Source of the DNA: Pseudomonas hormoni
Lineage (GTDB): Bacteria > Pseudomonadota > Gammaproteobacteria > Pseudomonadales > Pseudomonadaceae
Reading direction: 5' to 3'
Assembly (NCBI RefSeq): GCF_018502625.1
Contig: NZ_CP075566.1
Span: 625,001 to 689,000 of the forward strand
DNA length: 64,000 nucleotides
This document shows, in pieces, positions 26,838 to 35,663 of this stretch. Numbering within the stretch: position 1 is the stretch's first letter; the number at the start of each line of letters is the position of its first letter. The position numbers and the translations under genes were made by a program. The notes under the pieces were generated by a model. That model searched no databases and was not told where the DNA came from. It was given only the letters and a program-made list of their open reading frames with translations.

Positions 26838-28553
26838 TCAGCGGCGGATACGGGCCTGGAGGAAGGACAGCACGTCAGCGACCGGCAGCGCTTGCGCCTC
26901 GGGCTCGGTGCGGCTCTTGTATTCCAGATTGCCTTCGGCGAGGCCGCGGTCACTGACCACGATCCGGTGAGGAATGCCGATCAGCTCCATGTCCGCGAAC
27001 TTGATGCCCGGGCTGGTTTTCTTGTCGCGATCGTCCAGCAGCACTTCGAAACCGGCCGCAGTCAGTTCTGCATACAGCTTGTCGGTGGCTTCGCGAACCT
27101 GCTCGGTTTCATAGCGCAGCGGCACCAGCGCGATCTGGAATGGAGCCAGTGTGTCGCTCCAGATGATCCCGTTGGCGTCGTTGTTCTGCTCGATGGCCGC
27201 AGCCACCACGCGGGAAACGCCGATACCGTAGCAACCCATTTCCAGGGTGACCGGCTTGCCGTTCTCGCCCAGCACTTCGCACTTCATCGCTTTGCTGTAC
27301 TTGTTGCCCAGCTGGAAGATGTGCCCGACTTCGATGCCGCGCTTGATTTCCAGGGTGCCTTTGCCGTCCGGGCTAGGGTCGCCCGCCACGACGTTACGCA
27401 GGTCAGCCACGGTAGGAACCGGCAGGTCACGCTCCCAGTTCACGCCGAAGTAATGCTTGTCGTCGATGTTCGCACCGATGCCGAAGTCGCTCATCAGCTC
27501 GACGGAACGGTCGATGATGATTGGCAGCGGCAGGTTCAACGGGCCGAGGGAACCGGCGCCGGCGCCAATCGCGTCACGCAATTCGCTTTCGGAAGCCATG
27601 ACCAGCGGGCTGGCAACGCCTGGCTGGTTGGCGGCCTTGATTTCGTTCAGTTCGTGGTCGCCACGGATGATCAGGGCAATCAGCTTGCCTTTCTCTTCAG
27701 CGTGAACCACGAGGGTCTTGATGGTCTTTTCAATCGGCAGATTGAATTTTTCCACCAGCGCGGCGATGGTTTTGGTCTCTGGCGTGTCGACCAGGCGCAG
27801 CTCTTCAGCCGGTGCCGGACGGGAGGTTTCCCGTGGCACGGCTTCGGCCTTCTCGATGTTCGCGGCGTAGTCGGAACCGTTGCTGAAGACGATGTCGTCT
27901 TCGCCGGATTCGGCCAGTACGTGGAACTCGTGGGAGCCAGCGCCGCCGATGGAGCCGTTGTCGGCTTCAACAGGGCGGAATTTCAGGCCCAGACGGGTGA
28001 ACACGTTGCAGTACGCCTGGTGCATGCGGTCGTAGGTGACCTGCAGCGAAGGCTGGTCAGCGTGGAACGAATAGGCGTCCTTCATGATGAATTCGCGGCC
28101 GCGCATCAAGCCGAAGCGTGGGCGGATTTCGTCACGGAATTTGGTCTGGATCTGATACAGGTTGATCGGCAGCTGTTTGTAGCTGCTCAGCTCGTTGCGC
28201 ATCAGGTCGGTGATCACTTCTTCGTGGGTCGGGCCGGCGCAGAAGTCGCGACCGTGGCGATCCTTGAAGCGCAGCAATTCAGGGCCGTATTCTTCCCAGC
28301 GACCGGATTCCTGCCACAGCTCAGCCGGTTGAGTACTCGGCATCAACACTTCGAGAGAGCCCGCGGCGTTCATTTCTTCACGAACGACGGCTTCGACCTT
28401 GCGCATCACTCGCAAGCCCATCGGCAGCCAGGTGTACAGGCCCGAGGCGAGTTTGCGGATCATGCCGGCGCGCAGCATCAGCTGGTGGCTGATCACGACC
28501 GCGTCGGAAGGCGTTTCTTTCTGTGTGGCGAGCAAAAATTGACTGGTGCGCAT
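26838..28553 (-). CDS. proS: Prolyl-tRNA synthetase
   Basis: The 571-residue protein is the bacterial-type class II enzyme with the inserted editing domain (about residues 220-410). Motif 2 ([21 protein letters not shown], residues in two parts) and motif 3 ([13 protein letters not shown]) are present, and a C-terminal anticodon-binding domain (IALVPL...[14 protein letters not shown]) follows. It charges tRNA-Pro and edits Ala-tRNA-Pro. Confidence 0.98.
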   Translation of the reverse strand: MRTSQFLLATQKETPSDAVVISHQLMLRAGMIRKLASGLYTWLPMGLRVMRKVEAVVREEMNAAGSLEVLMPSTQPAELWQESGRWEEYGPELLRFKDRHGRDFCAGPTHEEVITDLMRNELSSYKQLPINLYQIQTKFRDEIRPRFGLMRGREFIMKDAYSFHADQPSLQVTYDRMHQAYCNVFTRLGLKFRPVEADNGSIGGAGSHEFHVLAESGEDDIVFSNGSDYAANIEKAEAVPRETSRPAPAEELRLVDTPETKTIAALVEKFNLPIEKTIKTLVVHAEEKGKLIALIIRGDHELNEIKAANQPGVASPLVMASESELRDAIGAGAGSLGPLNLPLPIIIDRSVELMSDFGIGANIDDKHYFGVNWERDLPVPTVADLRNVVAGDPSPDGKGTLEIKRGIEVGHIFQLGNKYSKAMKCEVLGENGKPVTLEMGCYGIGVSRVVAAAIEQNNDANGIIWSDTLAPFQIALVPLRYETEQVREATDKLYAELTAAGFEVLLDDRDKKTSPGIKFADMELIGIPHRIVVSDRGLAEGNLEYKSRTEPEAQALPVADVLSFLQARIRR

Positions 28554-28695
28554 GGTTGGCCGTTGTCGGTTGCTGATGACGAGAAATGACGGAGCATTGT
28601 ACGGGCGAGATCTGCTGACGTACAGGCGCGCGGTCGGTGGTGTGGCAGGAGGGCGGGAATCTCCACGCCCTTTGCATGCATTTGGATAAGGGAGC

Positions 28696-30255
28696 CTACG
28701 ATTCTTCCGCGACCTGGCTCGGGACCGGCTCAGGTGTGGGTGTCGGGCCTTCGCGGCGGTTCTCCTGGAACCAGTGCAAAGCGATCAACAGCAGCGTCGG
28801 AACACCCAGCAACGCGGTGATCAGGAAGAAGTTGTGATAGCCGAACTTTTCCACCATGACCCCGGAATAGCCGCCGATCAGGCGTGGAAGCAAGAGCATG
28901 ATCGAACTGAGCAGGGCGTATTGGGTGGCCGAGAACTTGAGGTTGGTCAGGCTCGACAGATAGGCGACGAACGCCGAGGTCGCCAGGCCCGAGCTGAAAT
29001 TGTCCAGGGAAATGGTCAGGATCAGCATGTTCAGGTTGGCGCCCATGTCGGCGAGCATCAGGAACAGCAAATTGGTGCCCGCTGACGCCACGCCGCCGAT
29101 GAACAGGATCGGCAGGATGCCGAAACGCACGATCAGCAGTCCGCCCATGCCGGCGCCGACCAGGGTCATGATCAGGCCGAAGATTTTGCTGACGCTGGCA
29201 ATCTGATCCTTGGTGAAGCCCTGGTCGATATAGAACACGTTGGCCATCACGCCCATCACCGTATCCGACATCCGATACGTGGCGATCAGTCCGAGTAGCA
29301 ATAGCGCCTGCCAGCGGTAACGCAGAATGAAGTCGTTGATCGGGGTCAGCACCGGCGCGAGGCCACGGCGGCCTATGGCCGAAAGGCACAACGCGGTGAG
29401 CGTGGTGTAGAGAATCGCCCGCAGGAACGCGCGGTCTTCGAGCAGCAGGTCGAGCAGGCTCTCGCCTTCGAACAGCACGCTGGCGAAGTCGGTGTTGTAG
29501 AGCTGGGTGAACATGGCCGGCACGGAAACCAGCAACACGATCAGCACGAACACTGAGGCCAGTTGATGCACAAAACTGTAGCGCCCGGCCTGCAGTTGCG
29601 TGCGCAACGGTACCGGCGGTTCGCGCATGAAAAACGAGGTGAGCAACGCCGGAACCATCAAGACGCCGAACAGCAGGTAAGTGCCGGCCCATGCCGAATG
29701 CTTGTAGTTGAAACCGGTGGAGCCGAAGCCTTCGGCGAAGAACAGGGCCCCGGCAGTGGCCAGCAGCGCCGCGATCCGGTAGCCGGACATGTAACTGGCG
29801 GCGAGGGCGGCCTGACGGGTGTCGTCGGCGATTTCCAGGCGATAGGCGTCGACCGCGATGTCTTGCGTCGCCGAGGCGAAGGCAACGACCACGGCGATGG
29901 CGATCAGCCAGGACAGATGTTTTTGCGGGTCGCAGAAACCCATCCCGATCAGGCCGAGGATTACCAGTGCCTGGGAAAGCACCAGCCACGAGCGTCGGCG
30001 ACCGAGCTTGCCGAGAAATGGCAGGCGCCATTGGTCGAGCAGCGGCGACCAGACCCATTTAAAGGCGTAGGCCAGGCCGATCAGGCTTGCGTAGCCGATG
30101 GTTTCGCGAGCCACACCGGCTTCACGCAACCAGACCGACAGTGTCGAAAACACCAGCATGTAGGGCAGGCCGGCGGCGAAACCAAGCAACAACAGCACAA
30201 GTGTTGAAGGGCTGGCATAGGCGGCGAGCGCGGCGCGCCAGGTTTTACGGGGCAT
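28696..30255 (-). CDS. ampG: AmpG muropeptide permease
   Basis: The 519-residue major-facilitator protein has about fourteen hydrophobic segments and the AmpG-type opening [20 protein letters not shown], plus [13 protein letters not shown]. It imports anhydro-muropeptides for wall recycling and is needed for AmpC beta-lactamase induction. The C-terminus is long and Pro/Glu-rich. It is followed on the same strand by proS after 140 bp. Confidence 0.93.
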   Translation of the reverse strand: MPRKTWRAALAAYASPSTLVLLLLGFAAGLPYMLVFSTLSVWLREAGVARETIGYASLIGLAYAFKWVWSPLLDQWRLPFLGKLGRRRSWLVLSQALVILGLIGMGFCDPQKHLSWLIAIAVVVAFASATQDIAVDAYRLEIADDTRQAALAASYMSGYRIAALLATAGALFFAEGFGSTGFNYKHSAWAGTYLLFGVLMVPALLTSFFMREPPVPLRTQLQAGRYSFVHQLASVFVLIVLLVSVPAMFTQLYNTDFASVLFEGESLLDLLLEDRAFLRAILYTTLTALCLSAIGRRGLAPVLTPINDFILRYRWQALLLLGLIATYRMSDTVMGVMANVFYIDQGFTKDQIASVSKIFGLIMTLVGAGMGGLLIVRFGILPILFIGGVASAGTNLLFLMLADMGANLNMLILTISLDNFSSGLATSAFVAYLSSLTNLKFSATQYALLSSIMLLLPRLIGGYSGVMVEKFGYHNFFLITALLGVPTLLLIALHWFQENRREGPTPTPEPVPSQVAEES

Positions 30256-30298
30256 GGGCTGAAGTCTGCCTCAAGATTACGGAAACAAAGCGCGCACT

Positions 30299-30679
30299 CT
30301 AACCGCTGTGCTCTACCGGGCGCCAGCCATGGCGCCGAATATCAACACGATTGTTCAGGACACTGATGCCTTCGGAGCGCAGTCGCGCGCGCTGCTCATC
30401 ACCTGAAGGACTGCCCACGGGCAGGCTGATCCGGCCGCCGGCGCCGAGCACGCGGTGCCAGGGCAATTTGGTGTCGCCGGGCAACTGGCTCAGGGTACGA
30501 CCGACCCAGCGCGCCGCGCGGCCGAGTCCCGCCAGCTCGGCAAGCTGACCATAACTCACGACTTTGCCCTCGGGCACCTGCGCCAGGGTCAGATAGAGCG
30601 CCGTGCGTCGGATTTGCGCGGCACTCTCTGTTTCGGTGGTTGGGTCGGTCACGTCCGGGTTTCCTGAAGAGGTTCGCAT
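30299..30679 (-). CDS. Alkyltransferase-like protein (MGMT family, no catalytic Cys)
   Basis: The 126-residue protein has the MGMT C-terminal DNA-binding fold (VPEGKVVSYGQLAELAGL, then ARWVGRTLSQ). The active site PCHRV is replaced by PWHRV. Such ATL proteins bind O6-alkylguanine and direct the lesion to nucleotide-excision repair instead of dealkylating it. ATG 30679 is preferred over a GTG at 30712. It lies upstream of ampG on the same strand. Confidence 0.9.
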   Translation of the reverse strand: MRTSSGNPDVTDPTTETESAAQIRRTALYLTLAQVPEGKVVSYGQLAELAGLGRAARWVGRTLSQLPGDTKLPWHRVLGAGGRISLPVGSPSGDEQRARLRSEGISVLNNRVDIRRHGWRPVEHSG

Positions 30680-30814
30680 TACCGTCTGTAGAGTAATTCC
30701 TTGATCGCCCACTGAGAAATGAACTCAATGGAAATAGTCGTGTCACTCCATGCTAGGGTCTTATTCCTTCGGATAATGCCGACTTTTTTCGCAAACTTGA
30801 GCCTGTATTTGCTT

Positions 30815-31825
30815 ATGGTGTCCAGAACCCTGCTGTGCCTCGCTGTCTTGAGCGCTTCCACGCCCTTGCTCGCCGATACCGTCTGGTTGAAGAACGGTGA
30901 CAAACTGAGCGGCAAGATCACGCTGTTCGACGGCGGCAAACTGGTGATTCAGACCGAGTACGCCGGCGCGGTGCCTATCGACTGGAAGCAGGTCAAAACC
31001 CTGGAAAGCGATCAGGAGCTGCTGGTCAAGCAGGATACCTACAAAGGCGAGAAGGCCAAGTCGCTGCACGCGGCAGACGACGGCAAGGTGACGCTGGAAA
31101 ACGGCGAGGCACCAAAGACGGTCGAGCTGGCGAGTATCCAGCAGATTCTCAAGCCCAAGCCGGTCGTCGAAGATCTGGTCTGGAAAGGCAATATCGATGC
31201 GGCGCTGGATTACCAGCGGGCGGAAAAGGACACCGACGATTACGACATCGACTTCAAGACCACGGCGCGTCATGGCAGATGGCGGCATATCGCGGAAGGC
31301 GAGTACAACCGTGAGTTCCAGGATGACGTGGTCACCACTGACAACTGGCGGGGCGAATACTCCCTCGACCGCTTCCTGACCGAGAAATGGTTCTGGCAGG
31401 GCCGCGCGGTCTATAAGCGCGACAAGGTTGAAGAACTCTCCCGTCAGCGCACCGTCGGTACCGGTCCGGGTTACCAGTTCTGGGATGACGAGCTGGGCGC
31501 ATTCTCGCTGGGCTCGCTGATCAACCGCACGGACTACCAGTTCGACGACGGCAGGAAGGAAAACTTCTATTCCCTGGCGATGAAGTGGGATTACAACCGC
31601 TACCTGATCGGCAAGAAGGTGGAGTTCTTCACCAATGGCGAAGTGGGCAAGCCATTGTCGGGCGTGGCGGATTATGCGCTCGATGCGGAAGTGGGCTTGC
31701 GCTACAAAGTGACCGAGTGGGCGTCGCTTAACCTGAAGGCCGAACGAGACATCATCAGCGGTACTGATGACGATGCCGATCTGGACAAGACCCGTTACAC
31801 CGCAGGATTCGGTGTGGCCTGGTAA
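30815..31825 (+). CDS. DUF481-family outer-membrane/periplasmic protein
   Basis: The 336-residue protein has a signal peptide (MVSRTLLCLAVLSASTPLLA) and an N-terminal SH3-like region (DTVWLKNGDKLSGKITLFDG). A C-terminal DUF481 domain of alternating beta strands (e.g. YSLDRFLTEKWFWQGRAVYK) ends GFGVAW, suggesting an outer-membrane barrel. Function is unknown. The start at 30815 is set by the signal peptide; upstream in-frame residues to 30719 are not convincing. It is divergent from the ATL gene. Confidence 0.8.
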   Translation: MVSRTLLCLAVLSASTPLLADTVWLKNGDKLSGKITLFDGGKLVIQTEYAGAVPIDWKQVKTLESDQELLVKQDTYKGEKAKSLHAADDGKVTLENGEAPKTVELASIQQILKPKPVVEDLVWKGNIDAALDYQRAEKDTDDYDIDFKTTARHGRWRHIAEGEYNREFQDDVVTTDNWRGEYSLDRFLTEKWFWQGRAVYKRDKVEELSRQRTVGTGPGYQFWDDELGAFSLGSLINRTDYQFDDGRKENFYSLAMKWDYNRYLIGKKVEFFTNGEVGKPLSGVADYALDAEVGLRYKVTEWASLNLKAERDIISGTDDDADLDKTRYTAGFGVAW

Positions 31826-31835
31826 GGTGGCGGAG

Positions 31836-31866
31836 AAGCCCCGCAATTACTTCGATTGCGGGGTTC
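31836..31866 (+). terminator. Likely terminator after the DUF481 gene
   Basis: GCCCCGCAAT pairs with ATTGCGGGGT around TACTTCG. The T run is short, so termination may be weak. Confidence 0.6.
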
Positions 31867-31892
31867 GTTGAGAGCATGTTCCCTGTCCTGAG

Positions 31893-33332
31893 TTATTTCA
31901 TTCGCACGCATTCGCCTCGACGTTCACCTGCTTCGTATTGGCACTCAAGAGTCAAGCTTCCGTCCTGTGCCCAGAAACGACCGGGACCTTGCGTAAGGTT
32001 GTCCTTATATTCCACTGAGGTGTTCATCTGGCCGTCGTCGTACCAAGTGCGAAGGGCTCCTTCAAGTTTGCCGTCCTTGTAGGTCTTTTGTTCCTTCAGC
32101 TGGCCATTTTTGTGCCACTCCTTGAAATCGCCTTGTTCGCGTCCCTGCTCATCCCACTGCCATTGCACGGTTTGAATGCCTTGGTCATTCCAGGTGGCGT
32201 AGCTGCGCTGGACGTTTTGTTCGTCGTTGAAGACCTTCTGTCGTACTTTTCCGTTGGGGTGATACTGGGTGTGCCAGCCCAATGGTTTGCTATCAACGTA
32301 CTCCCCGCTGTGTTCGAGTGAGCCATCTGGATGATAGTGCGTGTTTGGGCCAACCATTTTACCCTCGACGTATTGTCCGCGATGCTTGATCCGTCCATCG
32401 GGGTAGTAGCCCAAAATAGGTCCATGCAATACATCATTTTGATAACTGATGCGGCCGATTAGCGCGCCGGCTTCGTCGTATTCCAGATATTCACCATCTA
32501 CCCGCTTGCCTTGGTGCCAGTTGTACGACTCCGAGATCTTGCCATTGTCGTGGTAAACGGTCTGCCAGCCTTCCGGCTCGTTGTTTAGATAGTTGTCGCG
32601 CTTGATAACTGTGAGATTCTCTGAGTACGTCAGCGCCTGCCCTTGGCGCAGGCCATTGGCATCGTGTTGATAGCTTCTGCGGAGCTTGCCGCTTCGGTAA
32701 TAGCTTCTGTAGGCATCGACTGGTTTACCTGAAACAAAATCCTCGGCATCGACGAAATATTCATGACTCGGAGTCTGGGTTTCGACATAGAAAATCTGCG
32801 CTGCCCATGCCTTGCGCTTACTGTCGTAGTCCATAGGCATCTTCAGGTAGTAAGACGCTTGCCCTTGACCTATGGGTGAAAAGTCGCGATCCAGGTACTG
32901 TTTTCCATCTATAAGAGTCGCCATGAGTTCGCCGCATTCTTCAGGCGTACAGGGGCGTACCTTCTCAAGAAACGCTCGTTTGCGTTCGCAGACTGAATGT
33001 GTGAGCAGAAGAGGGATTTTCTGATCGATCAGTTGCTGGACTTCGTCGAGGGCTCGGCGAAAGGAATCAATAGGGATGCCCGCAGACTCGGGGGTCATGT
33101 AAACCTCATTGCTCCCGCAAGCATGAGGAGTTGAAAGCGTCAAAAGCGCTGCTGCTCTTAGCTGAATAGGTGCATGGCCATTTACTTCGGCCCCCTTCGC
33201 CAAATAGGTTGCTCGAGGGTTCATGTCGACGATCACTGTTGGGTGGTCAGTGGACGTTTCTGCGTGGGCTGGGAGTGCCTGCGTGAGGATTACAAGCGCG
33301 GTACTGAATGTCTTCCAAGGGATGAATTGCAT
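31893..33332 (-). CDS. Secreted MORN-variant (YwqK-like) repeat protein
   Basis: The 479-residue protein has a signal peptide (MQFIPWKTFSTALVILTQAL then PAHA) and a Cys-containing N-terminal domain (about 25-190). Some ten MORN_2-type repeats of about 22 residues follow, e.g. GWQTVYHDNGKISESYNWHQ and GPILGYYPDGRIKHRGQYVE. Family members include YwqK-like proteins sometimes labelled antitoxins, but no toxin gene is adjacent. Codon use is less GC-rich than in the surrounding genes, suggesting an accessory origin. ATG 33332 is chosen by the signal peptide. Confidence 0.7.
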   Translation of the reverse strand: MQFIPWKTFSTALVILTQALPAHAETSTDHPTVIVDMNPRATYLAKGAEVNGHAPIQLRAAALLTLSTPHACGSNEVYMTPESAGIPIDSFRRALDEVQQLIDQKIPLLLTHSVCERKRAFLEKVRPCTPEECGELMATLIDGKQYLDRDFSPIGQGQASYYLKMPMDYDSKRKAWAAQIFYVETQTPSHEYFVDAEDFVSGKPVDAYRSYYRSGKLRRSYQHDANGLRQGQALTYSENLTVIKRDNYLNNEPEGWQTVYHDNGKISESYNWHQGKRVDGEYLEYDEAGALIGRISYQNDVLHGPILGYYPDGRIKHRGQYVEGKMVGPNTHYHPDGSLEHSGEYVDSKPLGWHTQYHPNGKVRQKVFNDEQNVQRSYATWNDQGIQTVQWQWDEQGREQGDFKEWHKNGQLKEQKTYKDGKLEGALRTWYDDGQMNTSVEYKDNLTQGPGRFWAQDGSLTLECQYEAGERRGECVRMK

Positions 33333-33414
33333 CCTGCTTCTTCCATTTGATTTTCCAGGGCGCGAATCATATAGAGGCGAAGCTGGGCTAGGGCGATGCA
33401 AAACATTCAGGCAC

Positions 33415-33447
33415 AAAAAAGCCCCGCTTTTAAGGGCGGGGCTTTTT
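33415..33447 (-). terminator. Intrinsic terminator after the cold-shock gene
   Basis: On the minus strand, GCCCCGC pairs with GCGGGGC around a short loop, followed by six T. It lies 18 bases beyond the stop at 33465. Confidence 0.9.
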
Positions 33448-33464
33448 ACTAAAGCAAGTACAAG

Positions 33465-33674
33465 TTAGATAACTTGAACTTCTTCAGCTTGCATGCCTTT
33501 CTGACCGCGGGTAGCGATGAAAGAAACCTGTTGGCCTTCTTTCAGGCTTTTGAAGCCGTCGGATTGGATAGCTTTGAAGTGAACGAACAGGTCGTCACCG
33601 GATTGTGGAGTGATGAAGCCGAAGCCTTTTTCATCGTTGAACCACTTAACGGTACCAGTTTGGCGATTAGACAT
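33465..33674 (-). CDS. CspA-family cold-shock protein
   Basis: The 69-residue single cold-shock domain has both RNA-binding motifs ([12 protein letters not shown] and DLFVHF). It melts RNA structure and helps at low temperature or in general growth. AAGGAG stands seven bases before ATG 33674. The upstream region (33675-33830) is long, U/C-rich and free of genes, consistent with the long 5' leaders of such genes. Which cap/csp paralogue it is cannot be told. Confidence 0.95.
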   Translation of the reverse strand: MSNRQTGTVKWFNDEKGFGFITPQSGDDLFVHFKAIQSDGFKSLKEGQQVSFIATRGQKGMQAEEVQVI

Positions 33675-34028
33675 GGTGTAACTCCTTGAACAAAGATAAC
33701 TGCGACGCAGGAAGAACCCTGGCCGAGACTGAGTGCAAAGAGCAGGAAAAATTCTTGTAGATGGTTGGATCGAAATTCAACATATCGTGTAGAGATTCTC
33801 AGTGACACAAGCAGCACAGTGGCGCCACCTTAACCCTTTTTCCGGGACGTGCCAATGCTTCCTGCAAAGGTTTCTCTGTTTTCATGACTGACGGTGCATC
33901 GTATGGCGGCGAAGCTCCGGAATTTACGGGGGATCGGCGAGAATTGCGCCACGGTCTTTGAACCCGAAGCGCGCGCCCGGTAAGATGCCGGACAGATTTT
34001 TTCCACCTCGCTATTCAGGACACCCGCC
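33675..34028. other. Intergenic region between csp and dcd
   Basis: It holds the long leader and promoter of the cold-shock gene (minus) and the dcd promoter (plus). No further gene or repeat is visible. Confidence 0.6.
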
Positions 34029-34595
34029 ATGAGCATCAAATCGGACAAGTGGATTCGCCGCATGGCGCAAGAGCACGGCATGATCGAACCGTTCGTCGAG
34101 CGCCAGGTGCGCGGCAGCGATGATAGCCGTGTGATCTCCTACGGCGTGTCGAGTTACGGCTACGACGTTCGTTGCACTAATCATTTCAAGGTGTTCACCA
34201 ACATTAATTCGGCCATCGTCGACCCGAAAAATTTCGATGCAGGCAGCTTCGTCGACATCCACAGCGACGTCTGCATCATCCCGCCGAACTCTTTCGCCCT
34301 GGCCAGCACCGTCGAATACTTCCGTATTCCGCGCAACGTACTGACCATCTGCCTGGGCAAAAGCACCTACGCCCGCTGCGGCATCATCGTCAACGTCACC
34401 CCGCTTGAGCCTGAGTGGGAGGGTCACGTGACCCTGGAGTTCTCGAACACAACTAACCTGCCGGCGAAAATCTACGCCAACGAAGGCGTGGCGCAGATGC
34501 TGTTCCTTGAATCCGACGAAGAGTGCGAAGTGTCCTACAAGGACCGTGGCGGCAAGTACCAGGGCCAGCGCGGCGTCACCTTGCCACGCACCTGA
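34029..34595 (+). CDS. dcd: dCTP deaminase
   Basis: The 188-residue protein has the catalytic segments [10 protein letters not shown] and [16 protein letters not shown] (the general-base Glu) and the flexible C-terminal lid [15 protein letters not shown]. It deaminates dCTP to dUTP, the main route to dTMP in gammaproteobacteria. It is complete. Confidence 0.98.
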   Translation: MSIKSDKWIRRMAQEHGMIEPFVERQVRGSDDSRVISYGVSSYGYDVRCTNHFKVFTNINSAIVDPKNFDAGSFVDIHSDVCIIPPNSFALASTVEYFRIPRNVLTICLGKSTYARCGIIVNVTPLEPEWEGHVTLEFSNTTNLPAKIYANEGVAQMLFLESDEECEVSYKDRGGKYQGQRGVTLPRT

Positions 34596-34702
34596 TCAGT
34601 TCATCCGGCAGGTCATGGGAACACTTGAGCAGGTTTACACTCTATTGGGGTGTACTGCCCGGTTCGCGCACAGCGGATCGGGCCATCGCTCAGGAGTGCT
34701 CT

Positions 34703-34912
34703 ATGAAGATCGATCCGCGAATAAGTGCCGAACTGGCAAGGCTTGAGCCCAATCAGGTTGGCGTTTTGGCCTGGTCCTTGTTGGCACATCCGCCAATCAG
34801 CATGGCGGGGGGCATCCCCGGCCAGCCTGATCCCGATACCCCCAACGAACAACCCACCGAACCCGGTGAGCCGACCCTGCCGGATGAGCCGCCTCCCGCG
34901 CCGGTTGCCTGA
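34703..34912 (+). CDS. Small Pro/Glu-rich hypothetical protein
   Basis: The 69-residue protein starts MKIDPRISAELARLEPNQVG, then has a short hydrophobic piece and an extended tail built of Pro, Glu, Asp and Thr (DPDTPNEQPTEPGEPTLPDE). AGGAG stands six bases before ATG 34703. I recall similar small proteins annotated in other Pseudomonas, but no function. It is bounded by dcd and a REPIN. Confidence 0.55.
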   Translation: MKIDPRISAELARLEPNQVGVLAWSLLAHPPISMAGGIPGQPDPDTPNEQPTEPGEPTLPDEPPPAPVA

Positions 34913-34922
34913 TTGAACGCCT

Positions 34923-35013
34923 TGTAGGAGCAAAGCTTGCTCGCGAAGGCGGTGTATCAGTCGATACCATCTTTGCCTGACACACCGCCTTCGCGAGCAA
35001 GCTTTGCTCCTAC
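34923..35013. repeat. REPIN (GTAGGAGC class)
   Basis: Left arm TGTAGGAGCAAAGCTTGCTC and its reverse complement extend inward with GCGAAGGCGGTGT / ACACCGCCTTCGC. The right end supplies the TAG stop of pdeM (35010-35012, minus). Confidence 0.9.
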
Positions 35014-35663
35014 ACGGGCCATATTTCGTTGTCCCCGATGACAAAAATCCTACAGTTGTCGTCTCTTTCGACCTGATACCCACCGGTAAACGCACCAAAG
35101 GCCGGTAGCAGGCTGACTTCCCCGCCAAATCTGAAGCACGCCAGCCGCAGGCTTTGCCGGCCTCGACCGTTCAACCGATAGACCGGATGCACATGCCCTG
35201 CAAGCACATGCCGATTCGGATGCGGTTGAGGTTCGTGCTGCAACGCGAACGGCCCCAACAACAACGGCTCAGGCACCACAAGAATATTCAGCGACGCCGG
35301 CGGATCCCCGGCACGTTTGTCGTGGTTACCGCGAATCAGGGTCATGGGCAGCTCGCGGTGTCGCGCTCTCCAGTCAGCCAATGCGTTCAGTGTGGTGGGT
35401 GCATGGGAGCCGGGGCCGTGAAGAAAGTCGCCGAGGAAAATCAGCTGGCGGCAGGGCAGAGCCGCCAGCAATCCGTCGAGCACGGCGATATTGTTGGAGG
35501 TGGTGCCCCGAGGCACCGGCTGGCCGAGACTTCGGTAAGCGGCGGCCTTGCCGAAATGCACGTCCGCGATCAGCAGGGCGTGTTGCGCAGGCCAGTACAG
35601 GGCTTTTTCCGGCAGTAGCCATAGTTCTTCGCCGGCCAGGCGTATGGGATAGGGCGTACTCAT
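35010..35663 (-). CDS. pdeM: Ligase-associated DNA damage response endonuclease PdeM
   Basis: The 217-residue calcineurin-type metallophosphoesterase has the ordered metal motifs DVHFGK, GDFLHG, RGNHDK and AGHVHP. In the Lhr-associated repair module it is a nuclease/phosphoesterase acting on DNA. Its start overlaps the lhr stop by one base, so the pair is translationally coupled. The stop TAG lies inside a REP core. Confidence 0.92.
   Translation of the reverse strand: MSTPYPIRLAGEELWLLPEKALYWPAQHALLIADVHFGKAAAYRSLGQPVPRGTTSNNIAVLDGLLAALPCRQLIFLGDFLHGPGSHAPTTLNALADWRARHRELPMTLIRGNHDKRAGDPPASLNILVVPEPLLLGPFALQHEPQPHPNRHVLAGHVHPVYRLNGRGRQSLRLACFRFGGEVSLLPAFGAFTGGYQVERDDNCRIFVIGDNEIWPV

Noticed and set aside
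31893..33332. MORN-like protein as a toxin-antitoxin component
   Set aside because: The antitoxin label of YwqK-like proteins is only an annotation habit, and no toxin gene is nearby.
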